NCBI RefSeq assembly: GCF_005298075.1
Contig: NZ_SZZH01000003.1
Location: 248,001 to 312,000, forward strand
Reading direction: 5' to 3'
Origin: Nakamurella flava
Lineage (GTDB): Bacteria; Actinomycetota; Actinomycetes; Mycobacteriales; Nakamurellaceae
DNA: 64,000 bases
Positions 26,229 through 34,878 of the stretch are shown piece by piece. The translations under genes were made by a program, and so were the position numbers. The notes below the pieces were generated by a model. It searched no databases. It was not told where the DNA came from and was given only the letters and a program-made list of their open reading frames with translations. Positions within the stretch are counted from its first letter, which is position 1, and each line of letters opens with the position of its first letter.

Positions 26229-26558
26229 ATGACCACGCCCTACCCGCCACCACCACGGAAGAAGAAGGTCCGGGTCTTCACCTGGATCATCGTCGCCATC
26301 AACGTGCTGTTCGCCGTCTGGCTGATCGGCGGCATCGCCACGGCCGCGTCGAAATCGGGCACCTCCTGCAACGGACTCGATTAGAAGACCTGCGAGGCCG
26401 CCCAGGGAATCGGTGCGACGATCGGCGCCGGCTTGATCCTGTTCCTCTGGGTTGCCGTCGACGTCATCCTCGGCGTGATCTGGCTGGTGACCCGTAAGAA
26501 GGAACCCGCCGTCATCTACCTCCAGGCGCCACCGCCAGCTGGAGGAGGTGGAGTGTGA
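26229..26558 (+). pseudogene. Small two-helix membrane protein gene interrupted by in-frame TAG
   Basis: Reading from ATG 26229 (GGGGGA upstream) gives a Pro-rich start, a first helix (VFTWIIVAINVLFAVWLIGGI), then SGTSCNGLD and a TAG at 26382-26384. In the same frame it continues KTCEAAQGIGATIG, a second helix (LILFLWVAVDVILGVIWLV), TRKKEP and TGA at 26558. The joined protein of about 109 residues matches a common actinobacterial small membrane protein with paired cysteines around this loop. The downstream half still overlaps the next start by four bases (GTGA). So it is a nonsense-mutated gene, a sequencing error, or a read-through product; I cannot tell which. Confidence 0.75.
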
Positions 26559-27040
26559 CCCGGACGGACTGGAAGCAGGTCAGGCCCACGGCGATCGGCG
26601 TGGCCCTCGCGGTCGGCGTTGCTCTGGCTGGTTGTGGCGGGGCAACGACCGCCGGTTCTGCGACCGTCACCGAGACACGGACGGTGGCCAGCGCCCTTCC
26701 CATCGTCCGTCAGACCACCACTGTGACCGCCACGGTGACAGCCGTCGCCACTTCGACGGCGACCGCCACAGCGACAGCCACGACAACTGCAACCGCAGCG
26801 GCTCCGATGGCAAGCGCGGACCCGAGCGGCCCCAAGGCCGACGGCAACTATCTCGCACGCCAACAGATCACACCCGGCAACTGGCAGTGCAGTAAGGGTG
26901 ACGACGACACATTCTGGCGGGCCAGTGACGCCAGTGGCGACACCATCGACAACGGCTTCTCGACGGTCGCTTCCATCCCGGCCGATGCTTTCAGCGTCGA
27001 CTTGAAGCGGTGCGAAGGAACCTGGTCTCTCGTCGGGTAG
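26555..27040 (+). CDS. Thr/Ala-rich lipoprotein
   Basis: A 161-residue predicted lipoprotein with lipobox LAGC near residue 27. The middle is a long Thr/Ala/Val low-complexity stretch (about residues 30-85, many TAT and TVT repeats), a likely glycosylated or extended spacer. The C-terminal 75 residues form a small domain (GNYLARQQITPGNWQCSK, DAFSVDLKRCEGTWSLV) with two Cys that could form a disulphide; this end resembles small extracellular domains found in actinobacterial lipoproteins. It starts at GTG 26555 with GGAGGAGG upstream inside the broken membrane gene. Function unknown. Confidence 0.85.
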   Translation: MTRTDWKQVRPTAIGVALAVGVALAGCGGATTAGSATVTETRTVASALPIVRQTTTVTATVTAVATSTATATATATTTATAAAPMASADPSGPKADGNYLARQQITPGNWQCSKGDDDTFWRASDASGDTIDNGFSTVASIPADAFSVDLKRCEGTWSLVG

Positions 27041-27179
27041 TCCAGTTCTCATCGTTGAGCGGTGCCCCGTCGGGCGGACCGATGGGGCATCGGTGTATCT
27101 GCCGCCAATCGTCGGGCTTCGCTCCGGCCGTCACGCCACGAGCGTCCTGGCTGGCCCCGGACGACACTGCCGTAAGAAG

Positions 27180-27252
27180 TGGGCCCCCAGGGGATCGAAC
27201 CCTGAACCCGCGGATTAAAAGTCCGCTGCTCTGCCAGTTGAGCTAGAGGCCC
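27180..27252 (-). tRNA. tRNA-Lys (TTT anticodon)
   Basis: On the minus strand: acceptor GGGCCTC paired with GGGGCCC (one G-T pair), D arm GCTCAACTGGCAGAGC, anticodon stem GCGGA/TCCGC with loop CTTTTAA (anticodon TTT), T arm CAGGG TTCGATC CCCTG. Discriminator A is at 27180. CCA is not encoded. Confidence 0.97.
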
Positions 27253-27480
27253 CGGTCGGTCAGGGTACGGCAGCGAGCGTGTCCCGTCCGCGTCGTGCCC
27301 CCGGCGGGGACCCGTCACCTGGTCGGGTGACACCCAGGACGGTCATGCTGGTCCGACCCGTTCGGGCTGGCACCGTCCAGGCTCGGGGTGGGGCGCCGTG
27401 ACCGACACCCCCCTCACCCTGCCCGTGCACCCCCGGTGGGGGCTGGGATGCTCGACACGGTAGTGAAGGGGGTACGGGCT

Positions 27481-28989
27481 GTGACAGACACGCCGCAGGG
27501 CGACCGGGCCGGACGGCCGTCGGAGTCGGAGTCGACCTATCGGGCCTGGGGGGCCGTGGGTGGGGCGGACGCCGAGTCGGCGGTCCCTGTCGATCCGGTC
27601 ACCGGGGAGCCGACCGGTCCGACGACGCTGCCGCCGCTGACCGGGCCGGGCGCGCCCGCGGTTGCGGTCGCGGGCCCGCCGACCACCGGTCCAGCGGGTG
27701 TGACGACGGCCCCGGCCACGGGCTCCGGTGCGTTCACCCTGCCGCCCGCCGGTCCCGGCACCCTCGCCCCGACCCCGGAGTCGGCCGGGGACCCGACCGC
27801 CCCGCCACCGGAACCCACGCCCGCGCTGGTCGCCAAGGATCTCAGCCTGGTCACCGGGGACGGCGTGATCTTCCGGGCGATCGACCTGGTCGTGCAGCCC
27901 GGCACGGTCGCGGCGATCGTCGGGCCGTCCGGCACCGGTCGCTCGTGCCTGCTGCTGTCCCTGACCGGTCGGATGGCCCACTCGGCCGGCGTCCTGACCG
28001 TGGCCGGACACGACGCCACGGAGGGCCTGGACCATCTGCGGTCGCTGACCGGGGTCGCCCGGATCTCGCACCGGATCGGCCCGGAACCGAGTCTGACGGT
28101 GGCCGAGTCGGTCGACGAACGGTGCCTGCTGGAGGACGTCCCGCTGGCCGAGGGCCGTCAGCGCTTCGTCGAGGTCTGCCAGACCCTCGAGCTGGATGTC
28201 GCCCCCTCGACGCTGGTTCGGGACATCGGCGGGGTGGACGGCACGAAGCTCGCCGTCGCGCTCGCGGCCGTCCGGGTCAGCGCCGTCCTCGTCCTGGACG
28301 ACCTGGACGGCGGGGTCAGCGGCCAGGACGAGTTCGACCTCCTCCACGCCCTCATGGCGCTGGCCGCCACCGGTCCGGCGATCGTCGTCACGACCACCGA
28401 CCCGTACCCGGTCGCCGACGCCCACACGGTGATCGTCATGCCGGACCGGGCCGAGCCGGAACCGGTCGTCGTGGTCGCCGACGCAGTGGTCGTGGAGGTC
28501 GCCCCGGACGCGACCGCCGAACCGCTGCCGGACGCCCCCACCCAGGTGGTGTCCCTGGACAAGACGGCCGTGACACCCCCTGATGCCGCTCCGGTCACCC
28601 CGGAGGCCGCCGGTCCGCCGCCCCCGCCGAGCGGGACCGTCGCCGCCCCCGAGCGGCGACGTCGCTGGCCGTTCGGCCGTCGCGGCGGCCGGCACGCCGC
28701 ACCCGAGGCGGTCGGAGAAGCGGCCGCACCGGCGGCGACGCCGGTCGACCCGGCCGCCGTCCCGTCCTACGGGCACCACGCCGAACACCCGGCGGACCCG
28801 CCGACCGACGTCTTCCCCATCGACCCGACCATCTACGGGCCCCGGGTCGCCCGCGACGACGACGCCGCGTCGGCGTGGTGGACCGAGCCCCGGTCACCCG
28901 CCGAGCCGAAGACCGACGACCCGGCGGTTCGCCCGCCTGCCGACCCGCCGTCCACCGGCGACGGACCCGCCCAGGGGGACCACCGATGA
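27481..28989 (+). CDS. ABC-type ATPase with altered nucleotide motifs, partner of YhgE/Pip
   Basis: About 502 residues. The first 120 are Pro/Thr/Gly-rich and probably disordered. An ABC ATPase domain follows (about residues 118-325): Walker A is GPSGTGRSC (Arg for Lys), the signature position reads DIGGVDGTK instead of LSGGQ, and Walker B is VLVLDDLDGG with Asp for catalytic Glu. These changes suggest weak or absent hydrolysis. After it comes a disordered region with basic RRGGRHAAPEA. The stop overlaps the start of the membrane gene by four bases (ATGA), so it forms a pair with YhgE/Pip. GTG 27481 has AAGGGGG upstream; ATG 27448 is an alternative start. Confidence 0.85.
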   Translation: MTDTPQGDRAGRPSESESTYRAWGAVGGADAESAVPVDPVTGEPTGPTTLPPLTGPGAPAVAVAGPPTTGPAGVTTAPATGSGAFTLPPAGPGTLAPTPESAGDPTAPPPEPTPALVAKDLSLVTGDGVIFRAIDLVVQPGTVAAIVGPSGTGRSCLLLSLTGRMAHSAGVLTVAGHDATEGLDHLRSLTGVARISHRIGPEPSLTVAESVDERCLLEDVPLAEGRQRFVEVCQTLELDVAPSTLVRDIGGVDGTKLAVALAAVRVSAVLVLDDLDGGVSGQDEFDLLHALMALAATGPAIVVTTTDPYPVADAHTVIVMPDRAEPEPVVVVADAVVVEVAPDATAEPLPDAPTQVVSLDKTAVTPPDAAPVTPEAAGPPPPPSGTVAAPERRRRWPFGRRGGRHAAPEAVGEAAAPAATPVDPAAVPSYGHHAEHPADPPTDVFPIDPTIYGPRVARDDDAASAWWTEPRSPAEPKTDDPAVRPPADPPSTGDGPAQGDHR

Positions 28990-31169
28990 TCAAGACGTTC
29001 CGCTTGGCCGGTTTCGAGCTGCGCCGGTTCCGCGGCACGGTCCCCAAGCTCGCGCTGGTCTTCGTCACCCTGATCCCACTGCTCTACGGGGCGTTGTACC
29101 TGTGGTCCAACTGGGACCCCTACGGCAAGCTCGACCAGATCCCGGTGGCCGTGGTCAACCAGGACCAGGCGGTGACCGGTCCGAACGACGCCGTCGTGGA
29201 CGCCGGTGACCGGTTCGTCGCGCAGCTCCAGAACGAAAAGATCTTCGACTGGAAGTTCACCGACGAGGCCACCGCCCGTAAGGGTCTCGCCGAGGGCCAC
29301 TACTACCTGGTGATCCTCGTTCCGCCGGACTTCTCGGCCAACCTGGCCAGCGGTTCGGGGACCGATCCGCGGCGGGCGATCATGCAGGTCCGCCGGGACG
29401 ACGCGAACGGTTACGTCGTCGGGCTCCTCAGCGCCTCCGTGCAGGACAAGCTGGAGGCCGCCGTCGACCGGGCCGCCATCGGCGCGTACTTCGACGCCGT
29501 CTTCGCCAACCTGGACCAGATCCGCGGGAACCTCGACCAGGCGGCGAGCGCGGCCGGTCAACTCGGATCCGGCGCGCAGAGCGCGCTGGACGGCAGCAAC
29601 CAGCTCGCCACCGGCCTGACCAGCGCGAAGGGCGGCGCCGACCAGTTGGTCACCGGGTTGACCGACGCCAAGACGGGTTCGACCAACCTGGTCTCCGGCG
29701 CCCAGCAGGCGCAGTCCGGGGCGAGCAGTCTGTCCAGCGGGCTCAGCTCGTTGCAGACCGGCGCGAACGACCTGGTCAGCGGATCCCAGCGGGTGGCCGA
29801 CGGGAACAACACGCTCGCCTCGGCCGTCGTCCCCATCCTCAACGACGCCGCGGCCCTCGGACCGCAGATCGCCACCGCCGGCCAGAACGTGGCCGCCGGC
29901 GCCGCCCAGGTCACGTCCCTGGTGTCCACCGGGGCGAACTCGCTCAACAGCCAGCTCACCACCGCGAACACCGCGCTGAACCAGCTGCGCAACCAGTACC
30001 CGAACGACCCGGCGGTCGAGTCCCTGACCAGCACCCTGATCGCGATCGACGGCACCGGAGCCGGGTTGGCCGCCGCCGCCGGCCAGATCAACACGGCGGC
30101 GGCCACCGTCAACCAGGTCGCCGCCGACGTCAACTCCCAGGCCTCCGGCGGCGCGTTCAGCCAGGCCGCCCAGCAGATCACCGACCTGGCCAGTGGCGCC
30201 CAGCAGGTGGCCAGCGGTGCCTCCCAGCTGTCCGGCGGCATCGACCAGGCCGCCAGCGGCGCGGCGTCCCTGGACACCGGCCTGCAGTCGCTGAGCTCCG
30301 GGGCCACCCAGCTGGACTCCGGTATCGGCAGCCTGCAGACCGGCGCCCAGTCGCTGTCCGACGGGATCGGCCAGCTGCAGACGGGCACCACGTCGCTGAC
30401 GGACGGCCTGACCCAGCTGCAGTCCGGGGCGACCCAGCTGCAGCAGCAGCTCAGCGCCGGCGCCGCCCGCATCCCCGCGCTCAGCCCCGACCAGCAGCAG
30501 GACGCCGCCCAGGTGCTGTCCGCTCCGGTCGAACTGCAGGAGACCGTGGACAACCCGGCCGGCGTCTACGGCCGGGGTCTCGCGCCGTTCTTCTTCGCGA
30601 TCGCCATCTGGGTCTTCGGCATCTCCGTGTTCCTGGTGATGCGGCCGATCTCGTTGCGGGCGCTGGCCGGTCGGGCCTCGTCGCTGCGGATCGCGTTCGC
30701 CGGCTGGTTGCCCATCGTGGGGCTGTGCCTGCTCGGATCGTGGATCCTGCTGCTGGTCTCCTGGTTCGCGCTCGGTCTGAATCCGGTCAACGTCGGCGGG
30801 GCCTTCGGGCTGGTCGCCCTGGCCGCCATCGCCTTCACGGCCATCGCGCACCTGCTGCGGACGGCCCTCGGGGTGGTCGGGTCGGCCATCACGCTGGTCC
30901 TGCTGATGGTGCAGTTGACCGGATCCGGCGGCCTGTACCCGGTCGAGACGCTGCCGCTGCCGCTGCGGGTGATCCACCCGTACCTGCCGATGAGCTATCT
31001 CATCGACGGCTTCCGCATCGTCTTCACGGGCGGCCCCACCGACCACCTGTGGCGGGACGTCGCGGTGCTGACCGGGACCGCGGTGCTCGCGCTCGGCCTG
31101 ACCGTGTTCGCCGTCAGCCGGCGCCGGCGGTTCTCCGTGCGGGACCTGCACCCGGTGCTGCAGACCTGA
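28986..31169 (+). CDS. YhgE/Pip domain ABC-2 type membrane protein
   Basis: A 727-residue protein. One N-terminal helix (LALVFVTLIPLLYGALYLW) leads to a large extracytoplasmic region with the YhgE/Pip sequence DQIPVAVVNQDQAV and about 350 residues of repeated Ser/Gly/Ala/Gln heptads (SGAQQL, SGATQL, LQTGAQSL, LSSGLSSL) likely to form a long coiled or beta-helical stalk. Five hydrophobic helices follow (from about residue 535, FFFAIAIWVFGISVFLVM), the ABC-2 permease part. The pair with an upstream ABC ATPase-like gene is coupled through ATGA. In Firmicutes such proteins are linked to phage infection (Pip) and type VII secretion; in actinobacteria the substrate is unknown. Confidence 0.93.
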   Translation: MIKTFRLAGFELRRFRGTVPKLALVFVTLIPLLYGALYLWSNWDPYGKLDQIPVAVVNQDQAVTGPNDAVVDAGDRFVAQLQNEKIFDWKFTDEATARKGLAEGHYYLVILVPPDFSANLASGSGTDPRRAIMQVRRDDANGYVVGLLSASVQDKLEAAVDRAAIGAYFDAVFANLDQIRGNLDQAASAAGQLGSGAQSALDGSNQLATGLTSAKGGADQLVTGLTDAKTGSTNLVSGAQQAQSGASSLSSGLSSLQTGANDLVSGSQRVADGNNTLASAVVPILNDAAALGPQIATAGQNVAAGAAQVTSLVSTGANSLNSQLTTANTALNQLRNQYPNDPAVESLTSTLIAIDGTGAGLAAAAGQINTAAATVNQVAADVNSQASGGAFSQAAQQITDLASGAQQVASGASQLSGGIDQAASGAASLDTGLQSLSSGATQLDSGIGSLQTGAQSLSDGIGQLQTGTTSLTDGLTQLQSGATQLQQQLSAGAARIPALSPDQQQDAAQVLSAPVELQETVDNPAGVYGRGLAPFFFAIAIWVFGISVFLVMRPISLRALAGRASSLRIAFAGWLPIVGLCLLGSWILLLVSWFALGLNPVNVGGAFGLVALAAIAFTAIAHLLRTALGVVGSAITLVLLMVQLTGSGGLYPVETLPLPLRVIHPYLPMSYLIDGFRIVFTGGPTDHLWRDVAVLTGTAVLALGLTVFAVSRRRRFSVRDLHPVLQT

Positions 31170-31211
31170 CGGCCGGGGTTCGGCCCCCCGGCCACCGGGA
31201 ACCGTGCGGAC

Positions 31212-31760
31212 ATGGCGAACAACGATCTGAACGGTAAGAAGGTGGCGATCCTCGCCGCTGACGGTGTGGAGCGGGTCGAGCTGGAGGAACCGCGCAAGGC
31301 GCTGCAGCAGGCCGGGGCGACCGTCGAGCTGCTGTCGGTGAAGGAGGGTGAGATCGAAGCCAAGGAAAGCGATCTCAATGACGCCGGCTCGTTCTCGGTG
31401 GACCGTTTGGTCGCCGACGCGAAGCCTAGCGAGTACGACGCCCTGGTGCTGCCGGGTGGCACGGTCAACCCGGACAAGCTGCGGATCGACTCCGACGCGG
31501 TCGCCTTCGTCCGCGATTTCGTCCAGTCCGGTCGCCCCGTCGCGGCGATCTGCCACGGACCGTGGACCCTCGTCGAGGCCGGTGTACTGCAGGGGCGGAC
31601 GGTGACGTCGTTCCCGAGCATCCGCACCGACCTGCGCAACGCCGGGGCGACCGTGGTCGACGAGGAGGTCAGCATCGACGGCAACCTCATCACCAGCCGC
31701 AACCCGGACGACATCCCGGCGTTCTGCGAGGCCGTGGTCAAGGCCGTCGCGCAGGCCTGA
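31212..31760 (+). CDS. DJ-1/PfpI family protein (YhbO-like)
   Basis: A 182-residue DJ-1/PfpI protein, a class that includes protein deglycase/chaperone and intracellular protease activities. The nucleophile is in AICHGPW (Cys-His-Gly) near residue 116, with a conserved Glu near residue 17 in DGVERVEL and the VLPGGT loop near residue 78. Length fits single-domain members such as YhbO/YajL rather than larger amidase types. It is a monocistronic unit whose hairpin terminator lies just after it. Likely a stress protein. Confidence 0.93.
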   Translation: MANNDLNGKKVAILAADGVERVELEEPRKALQQAGATVELLSVKEGEIEAKESDLNDAGSFSVDRLVADAKPSEYDALVLPGGTVNPDKLRIDSDAVAFVRDFVQSGRPVAAICHGPWTLVEAGVLQGRTVTSFPSIRTDLRNAGATVVDEEVSIDGNLITSRNPDDIPAFCEAVVKAVAQA

Positions 31761-31767
31761 CCTGCAC

Positions 31768-31795
31768 CGGTCCGGCGCCGCGGGGCGCCGGACCG
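31768..31795. terminator. Bidirectional terminator between convergent genes
   Basis: A perfect 12-bp stem, CGGTCCGGCGCC with its complement, loop gcgg, between the stop codons of the DJ-1 gene and the leftward YgiC-like gene. Confidence 0.8.
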
Positions 31796-31804
31796 CCGTC
31801 GGTC

Positions 31805-33115
31805 TCAGTCTATGAGGCAGTGCGGCACGAACGACGACAGGTTGTCGGTGATCAGGCCGTCGCTCTCCCGGATGCCCAGCCCGGCGGCCTCACCGTCCAC
31901 CATCCACACCCCGAGCACCGGGTGGTGCGAACCGTCGACGCCGGCGAAGTCGGGCAGCGGCGCCAGCAACTGCCGGACGGTGCCCTCCTGGCCGTAGGGG
32001 CCGGGTTCGGTGTGCACGGTCTGCCCGTCCCGGACGAAGCGGACGTTGGCGCCCTCCCGACCGAGCAGCGGCTTCTCCGCGTACGTCGTGAAGTCGGCCG
32101 GTTCCCGGCCGGCGAAGTACGTCGGCAGCAGGTAGCGGGACAGCTCCGGGTCGTCGCCGAACATCTCCCACAGGATCGCGAGGATGCCCTTGTTGCTCCA
32201 CAGCATCTTGTAGGCCGGTTCGACCCAGACGGTGCCGGTGGGTTGCACGGCGTTCCACAGCGCGGTCCGGCCGAACGGCTCCTGCGCCAGCATCTCCCAC
32301 GGGTACAGCTTGAAGATGACGTCGATGGGCCGGCTGGACGTGTCGAGGAACGTGCCGGGGTGTACGACGGTGCCGCCGAAGTCGATGGTCATCGGTTCCT
32401 CGGCGAGCTTGATGTCCTCGGTGTGCAGCAGCTCGACCTGGTAGCCGGCCTCGGTGACCGCGTCGGCCATCGCGAGGACGGTCATCTGGTCCTCACCGCT
32501 GGTGTCGGCCGACGACCAGGCCAGGTGCACGGTGCGGACGGGCCGCCCGGTCTGCGCCGAGAACCGGGACAGGTTCCGCTTCCAGGCCAGCACGAGCGCC
32601 TCGTAGACGTTGTTCCACTGGTCCCGGCCGCCGACCGCGTCGTTGGACAGCAACCAGTTCCACTGGATGGCGGTCGATTCGAGCAGGCTGGTGGGGGTGT
32701 CGGCGTTGTACTCCAGCAGCGTCGGCACGGCCAGGGTCGGGTCGGCGGCGACCAGGTCGGGATGGTTGCCGTAGCGCAGGTCGAACCGACCGATGACGCT
32801 GGGGGACTCGGTGTCCCACGACTTCTCGATGGCCGGGACCGCCCAGCTGGGGATGGCCAGTTCGGCGTAGCGGCGCCGGGCGATGATCTCGTCGGCCGCC
32901 GGGACGAGCATCCGGTCCAGGATCGTGTTGCCGGCGGCGGCCAGGTCGTCGATCTCGGCGGTGGTGAAAGAGTAGTACTGCGCTTCCCGCCAGTACGACC
33001 GCAGGTCGACCCCGCCGTCGGGGCGGGGGACGTGGTCGGTGTTGAACACCAGCCCCTGGGCGACGACCTGCGCCTCCCAGGCCGGGCGCAGTGCCCCGTC
33101 CTCGTGCCGTTCCAT
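31805..33115 (-). CDS. Glutathionylspermidine synthase family ATP-grasp ligase (YgiC-like)
   Basis: A 436-residue ATP-grasp protein of the glutathionylspermidine synthase (YgiC/YjfC) family. Characteristic segments: FDLRYG near residue 115, PTLLEYNADTPTSLLE near residue 135, WVEPAYKMLWSNKGIL near residue 305, EKPLLGREGANV near residue 350 and GIRESDGLITDNLSSFVPH at the C terminus. The family ligates spermidine or related amines to peptides; actinobacteria generally use mycothiol rather than glutathione, so the partner is unknown. The amidase domain of E. coli Gsp is absent. The start ATG overlaps the stop of an upstream lipoprotein by one base (TGATG), mirroring E. coli ygiB-ygiC. Confidence 0.93.
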   Translation of the reverse strand: MERHEDGALRPAWEAQVVAQGLVFNTDHVPRPDGGVDLRSYWREAQYYSFTTAEIDDLAAAGNTILDRMLVPAADEIIARRRYAELAIPSWAVPAIEKSWDTESPSVIGRFDLRYGNHPDLVAADPTLAVPTLLEYNADTPTSLLESTAIQWNWLLSNDAVGGRDQWNNVYEALVLAWKRNLSRFSAQTGRPVRTVHLAWSSADTSGEDQMTVLAMADAVTEAGYQVELLHTEDIKLAEEPMTIDFGGTVVHPGTFLDTSSRPIDVIFKLYPWEMLAQEPFGRTALWNAVQPTGTVWVEPAYKMLWSNKGILAILWEMFGDDPELSRYLLPTYFAGREPADFTTYAEKPLLGREGANVRFVRDGQTVHTEPGPYGQEGTVRQLLAPLPDFAGVDGSHHPVLGVWMVDGEAAGLGIRESDGLITDNLSSFVPHCLID

Positions 33116-33540
33116 CAGCTGCCCGACCCGCTGCTGCCGCTCGATCCGGTGGAGCCCTTGCCGATGCCGCCGGACTTCACGGTCGTCCCGGCGGCCCGGC
33201 CGGTGGAGGACAGGCCGGCCGAAGTCCGGGCCGCCTTGTCGGTGGGGGAGATGCGGGTGCCACCGGACGGCAGTCGCGAGCCCAGCAGATAGCCGGCCGC
33301 CGCGAACATCAGAAAGTGCGACCCGGAACCGGTGCTGGTGCTCGTCTCGTCGCACAGGGAGTTGTCGACGACATTGTCGTTCGCATCGACGCAGTACACG
33401 GTCTGTTCGGTCTGCTCGCCGTCGTGGTCGGAGCCGCAGGCCACCAGCGACGGGGCGACGAGCACGCCGGCCGCGGCCATGCTGACCAGTCGGAGGGACA
33501 GGGGTCGTCGCGCACCCGAGAATCGGGAGTGAGCGGTCAC
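33115..33540 (-). CDS. YgiB-like small lipoprotein
   Basis: A 141-residue lipoprotein: GTG start at 33540 with GAGGAAAGG upstream, a signal peptide and lipobox LVAC near residue 35. After it are two Cys in QTVYCVDANDNVVDNSLC, a short hydrophobic segment FLMFAAAGYLLGSRLPSGG, and a Ser/Gly/Thr C terminus (KSGGIGKGSTGSSG). The layout (lipobox, Cys pair, one hydrophobic patch, Ser-rich end) resembles DUF1190 YgiB of E. coli, which sits directly before ygiC. Here too the stop and start of the ligase share bases (TGATG). Homology to YgiB is inferred from layout and neighbourhood more than from sequence identity. Confidence 0.75.
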   Translation of the reverse strand: MTAHSRFSGARRPLSLRLVSMAAAGVLVAPSLVACGSDHDGEQTEQTVYCVDANDNVVDNSLCDETSTSTGSGSHFLMFAAAGYLLGSRLPSGGTRISPTDKAARTSAGLSSTGRAAGTTVKSGGIGKGSTGSSGSSGSGS

Positions 33541-33831
33541 GAATCGCCTTTCCTCGGGGTCCGGGCCGTCGGCGCCGGCTCCGGATCCCGGGCGGCGGGT
33601 GTTGCGGGGCGGCCGGCGGACCTCGTCCACATCGACTTCCCGAGTGTAGAGAGCCCGGAGCCGGGCGGTCGTGCTCGACGGTCGACCAGGCCCCAACGAG
33701 TGCCCGGCGGGCGACCCGTCCGGTTTCTGGGGGGCCAGATGTCGTCGCTCCGTATGCCCGGCCGTCAGGGAGGACCGGTGGGGCACGATGACGGTGCTGA
33801 CCCGTCCCGTCACCTCGAACCGGAGGTCCCC
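33541..33831. other. Divergent intergenic region, no gene seen
   Basis: These 291 bases separate the leftward lipoprotein/ligase pair and the rightward LLM oxidoreductase and must hold both promoters. I see no structured RNA, tRNA or clear palindrome. CGGAGG at the right end is the ribosome site for the oxidoreductase. Open frames here have no family character. Confidence 0.5.
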
Positions 33832-34869
33832 GTGCCCGTCCCCGGTGCTCCACTCCGCTCGCTGGGCTTTCTCACCATGGGACTGTTCGACCCGGCCGAC
33901 CCGCGTCCCGGTCACGAGGCCACCCTGCGGATGATCGAACGCGGCGAGGAGCTGGGTTTCGACAGTGCCTGGGTCCGGCACCGACACGTGCAGCACGGCA
34001 TCAGCTCCCCGGTGGCCGTGCTGGCCGCCGCGAGCCAGCGCACGTCGCGCATCGCGCTGGGTACCGCGGTCACTCCGCTGGGCTGGGAGAACCCGCTGCG
34101 GCTGGCCGAGGACTGGGCGACGCTGGACGTACTGTCCGGCGGCCGGTTCCACGGTGGTTTCAGTGTCGGCCCGCCGATGCAGTGGGACGCGGTCCGTGAT
34201 GCCCTGTACCCGGACACCGCCGACGTCGAGGACTTCGGCTACGGGCGGGTGGAACGGCTGCTGCGCTGCCTGCGCGGCGAGCGGGTCAGCCAGTTCGAGG
34301 GGACCCGCGGGATCGAGGTGTTCTCCGCCCGGGTCGAGCCCCACTCGCCGGGCCTGCCGGCGCGGCTCTGGTACGGCGCGGCGAGCGCCCGATCGGCGGC
34401 CTGGGCCGGCGAGCACGGCCTGAACCTGCTGATGAGCAGTGTCGTGCGGGCCGAACCCGACGACGCCGCACCGGACTTCGGGGCCATCCAGGCCGGTCAC
34501 GTGCAGGCCTACCGGGACGCCCGCGCCGCGGCGGGATTGTCTGGGACGGGCCGCATCTCCCAGGGTCTGGTGGTGATCCCGACCGACGGTGCGACCGCCG
34601 ACCAGCGGGAGCGTTACCAGGCCTACGCCGACGCCCGCCTGCCGCGGACCCGCGAGCCGCAGGGCCCGGGCGGGCTCCTGTTCGCCCCCGACCTGGTCGG
34701 CCCGGCCGAGGACATCGCCGCGCGGTTGCACGCCCACCCGGGCTTCCGCCTGGTCGATGAGGTCGCCTTCGCGTTGCCGTTCACCTTCGCCCCGGCCGAC
34801 TACGACCAGATCATCACCGACATCGCCACCCGCCTCGGCCCGGCCCTGGGGTGGCGGCCGGGCGGGTGA
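33832..34869 (+). CDS. LLM-class flavin-dependent oxidoreductase
   Basis: A 345-residue luciferase-like monooxygenase TIM barrel. Typical segments: FLTMGLFDP at the N terminus, ERGEELGFDSAWVRH, RIALGTAVTPLGWENPLRLAEDWATLDVLSGGR (flavin-binding loop region, given in pieces), and the FxxGxSVGPP segment. It probably uses FMN with an FMN reductase, or F420 as in many actinobacterial LLM enzymes; the sequence alone does not decide. GTG 33832 is chosen over an upstream ATG at 33739 because CGGAGG lies five bases before it and the conserved fold starts right after. Substrate unknown. Convergent with the next SDR. Confidence 0.93.
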   Translation: MPVPGAPLRSLGFLTMGLFDPADPRPGHEATLRMIERGEELGFDSAWVRHRHVQHGISSPVAVLAAASQRTSRIALGTAVTPLGWENPLRLAEDWATLDVLSGGRFHGGFSVGPPMQWDAVRDALYPDTADVEDFGYGRVERLLRCLRGERVSQFEGTRGIEVFSARVEPHSPGLPARLWYGAASARSAAWAGEHGLNLLMSSVVRAEPDDAAPDFGAIQAGHVQAYRDARAAAGLSGTGRISQGLVVIPTDGATADQRERYQAYADARLPRTREPQGPGGLLFAPDLVGPAEDIAARLHAHPGFRLVDEVAFALPFTFAPADYDQIITDIATRLGPALGWRPGG

Positions 34870-34878
34870 CCGCGACGG

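Noticed and set aside
26680-26810. Direct DNA repeat inside the Thr/Ala-rich lipoprotein gene
   Set aside because: The repeats are codon-level (ACN/GCN) low complexity of a protein spacer, not a mobile or regulatory repeat.
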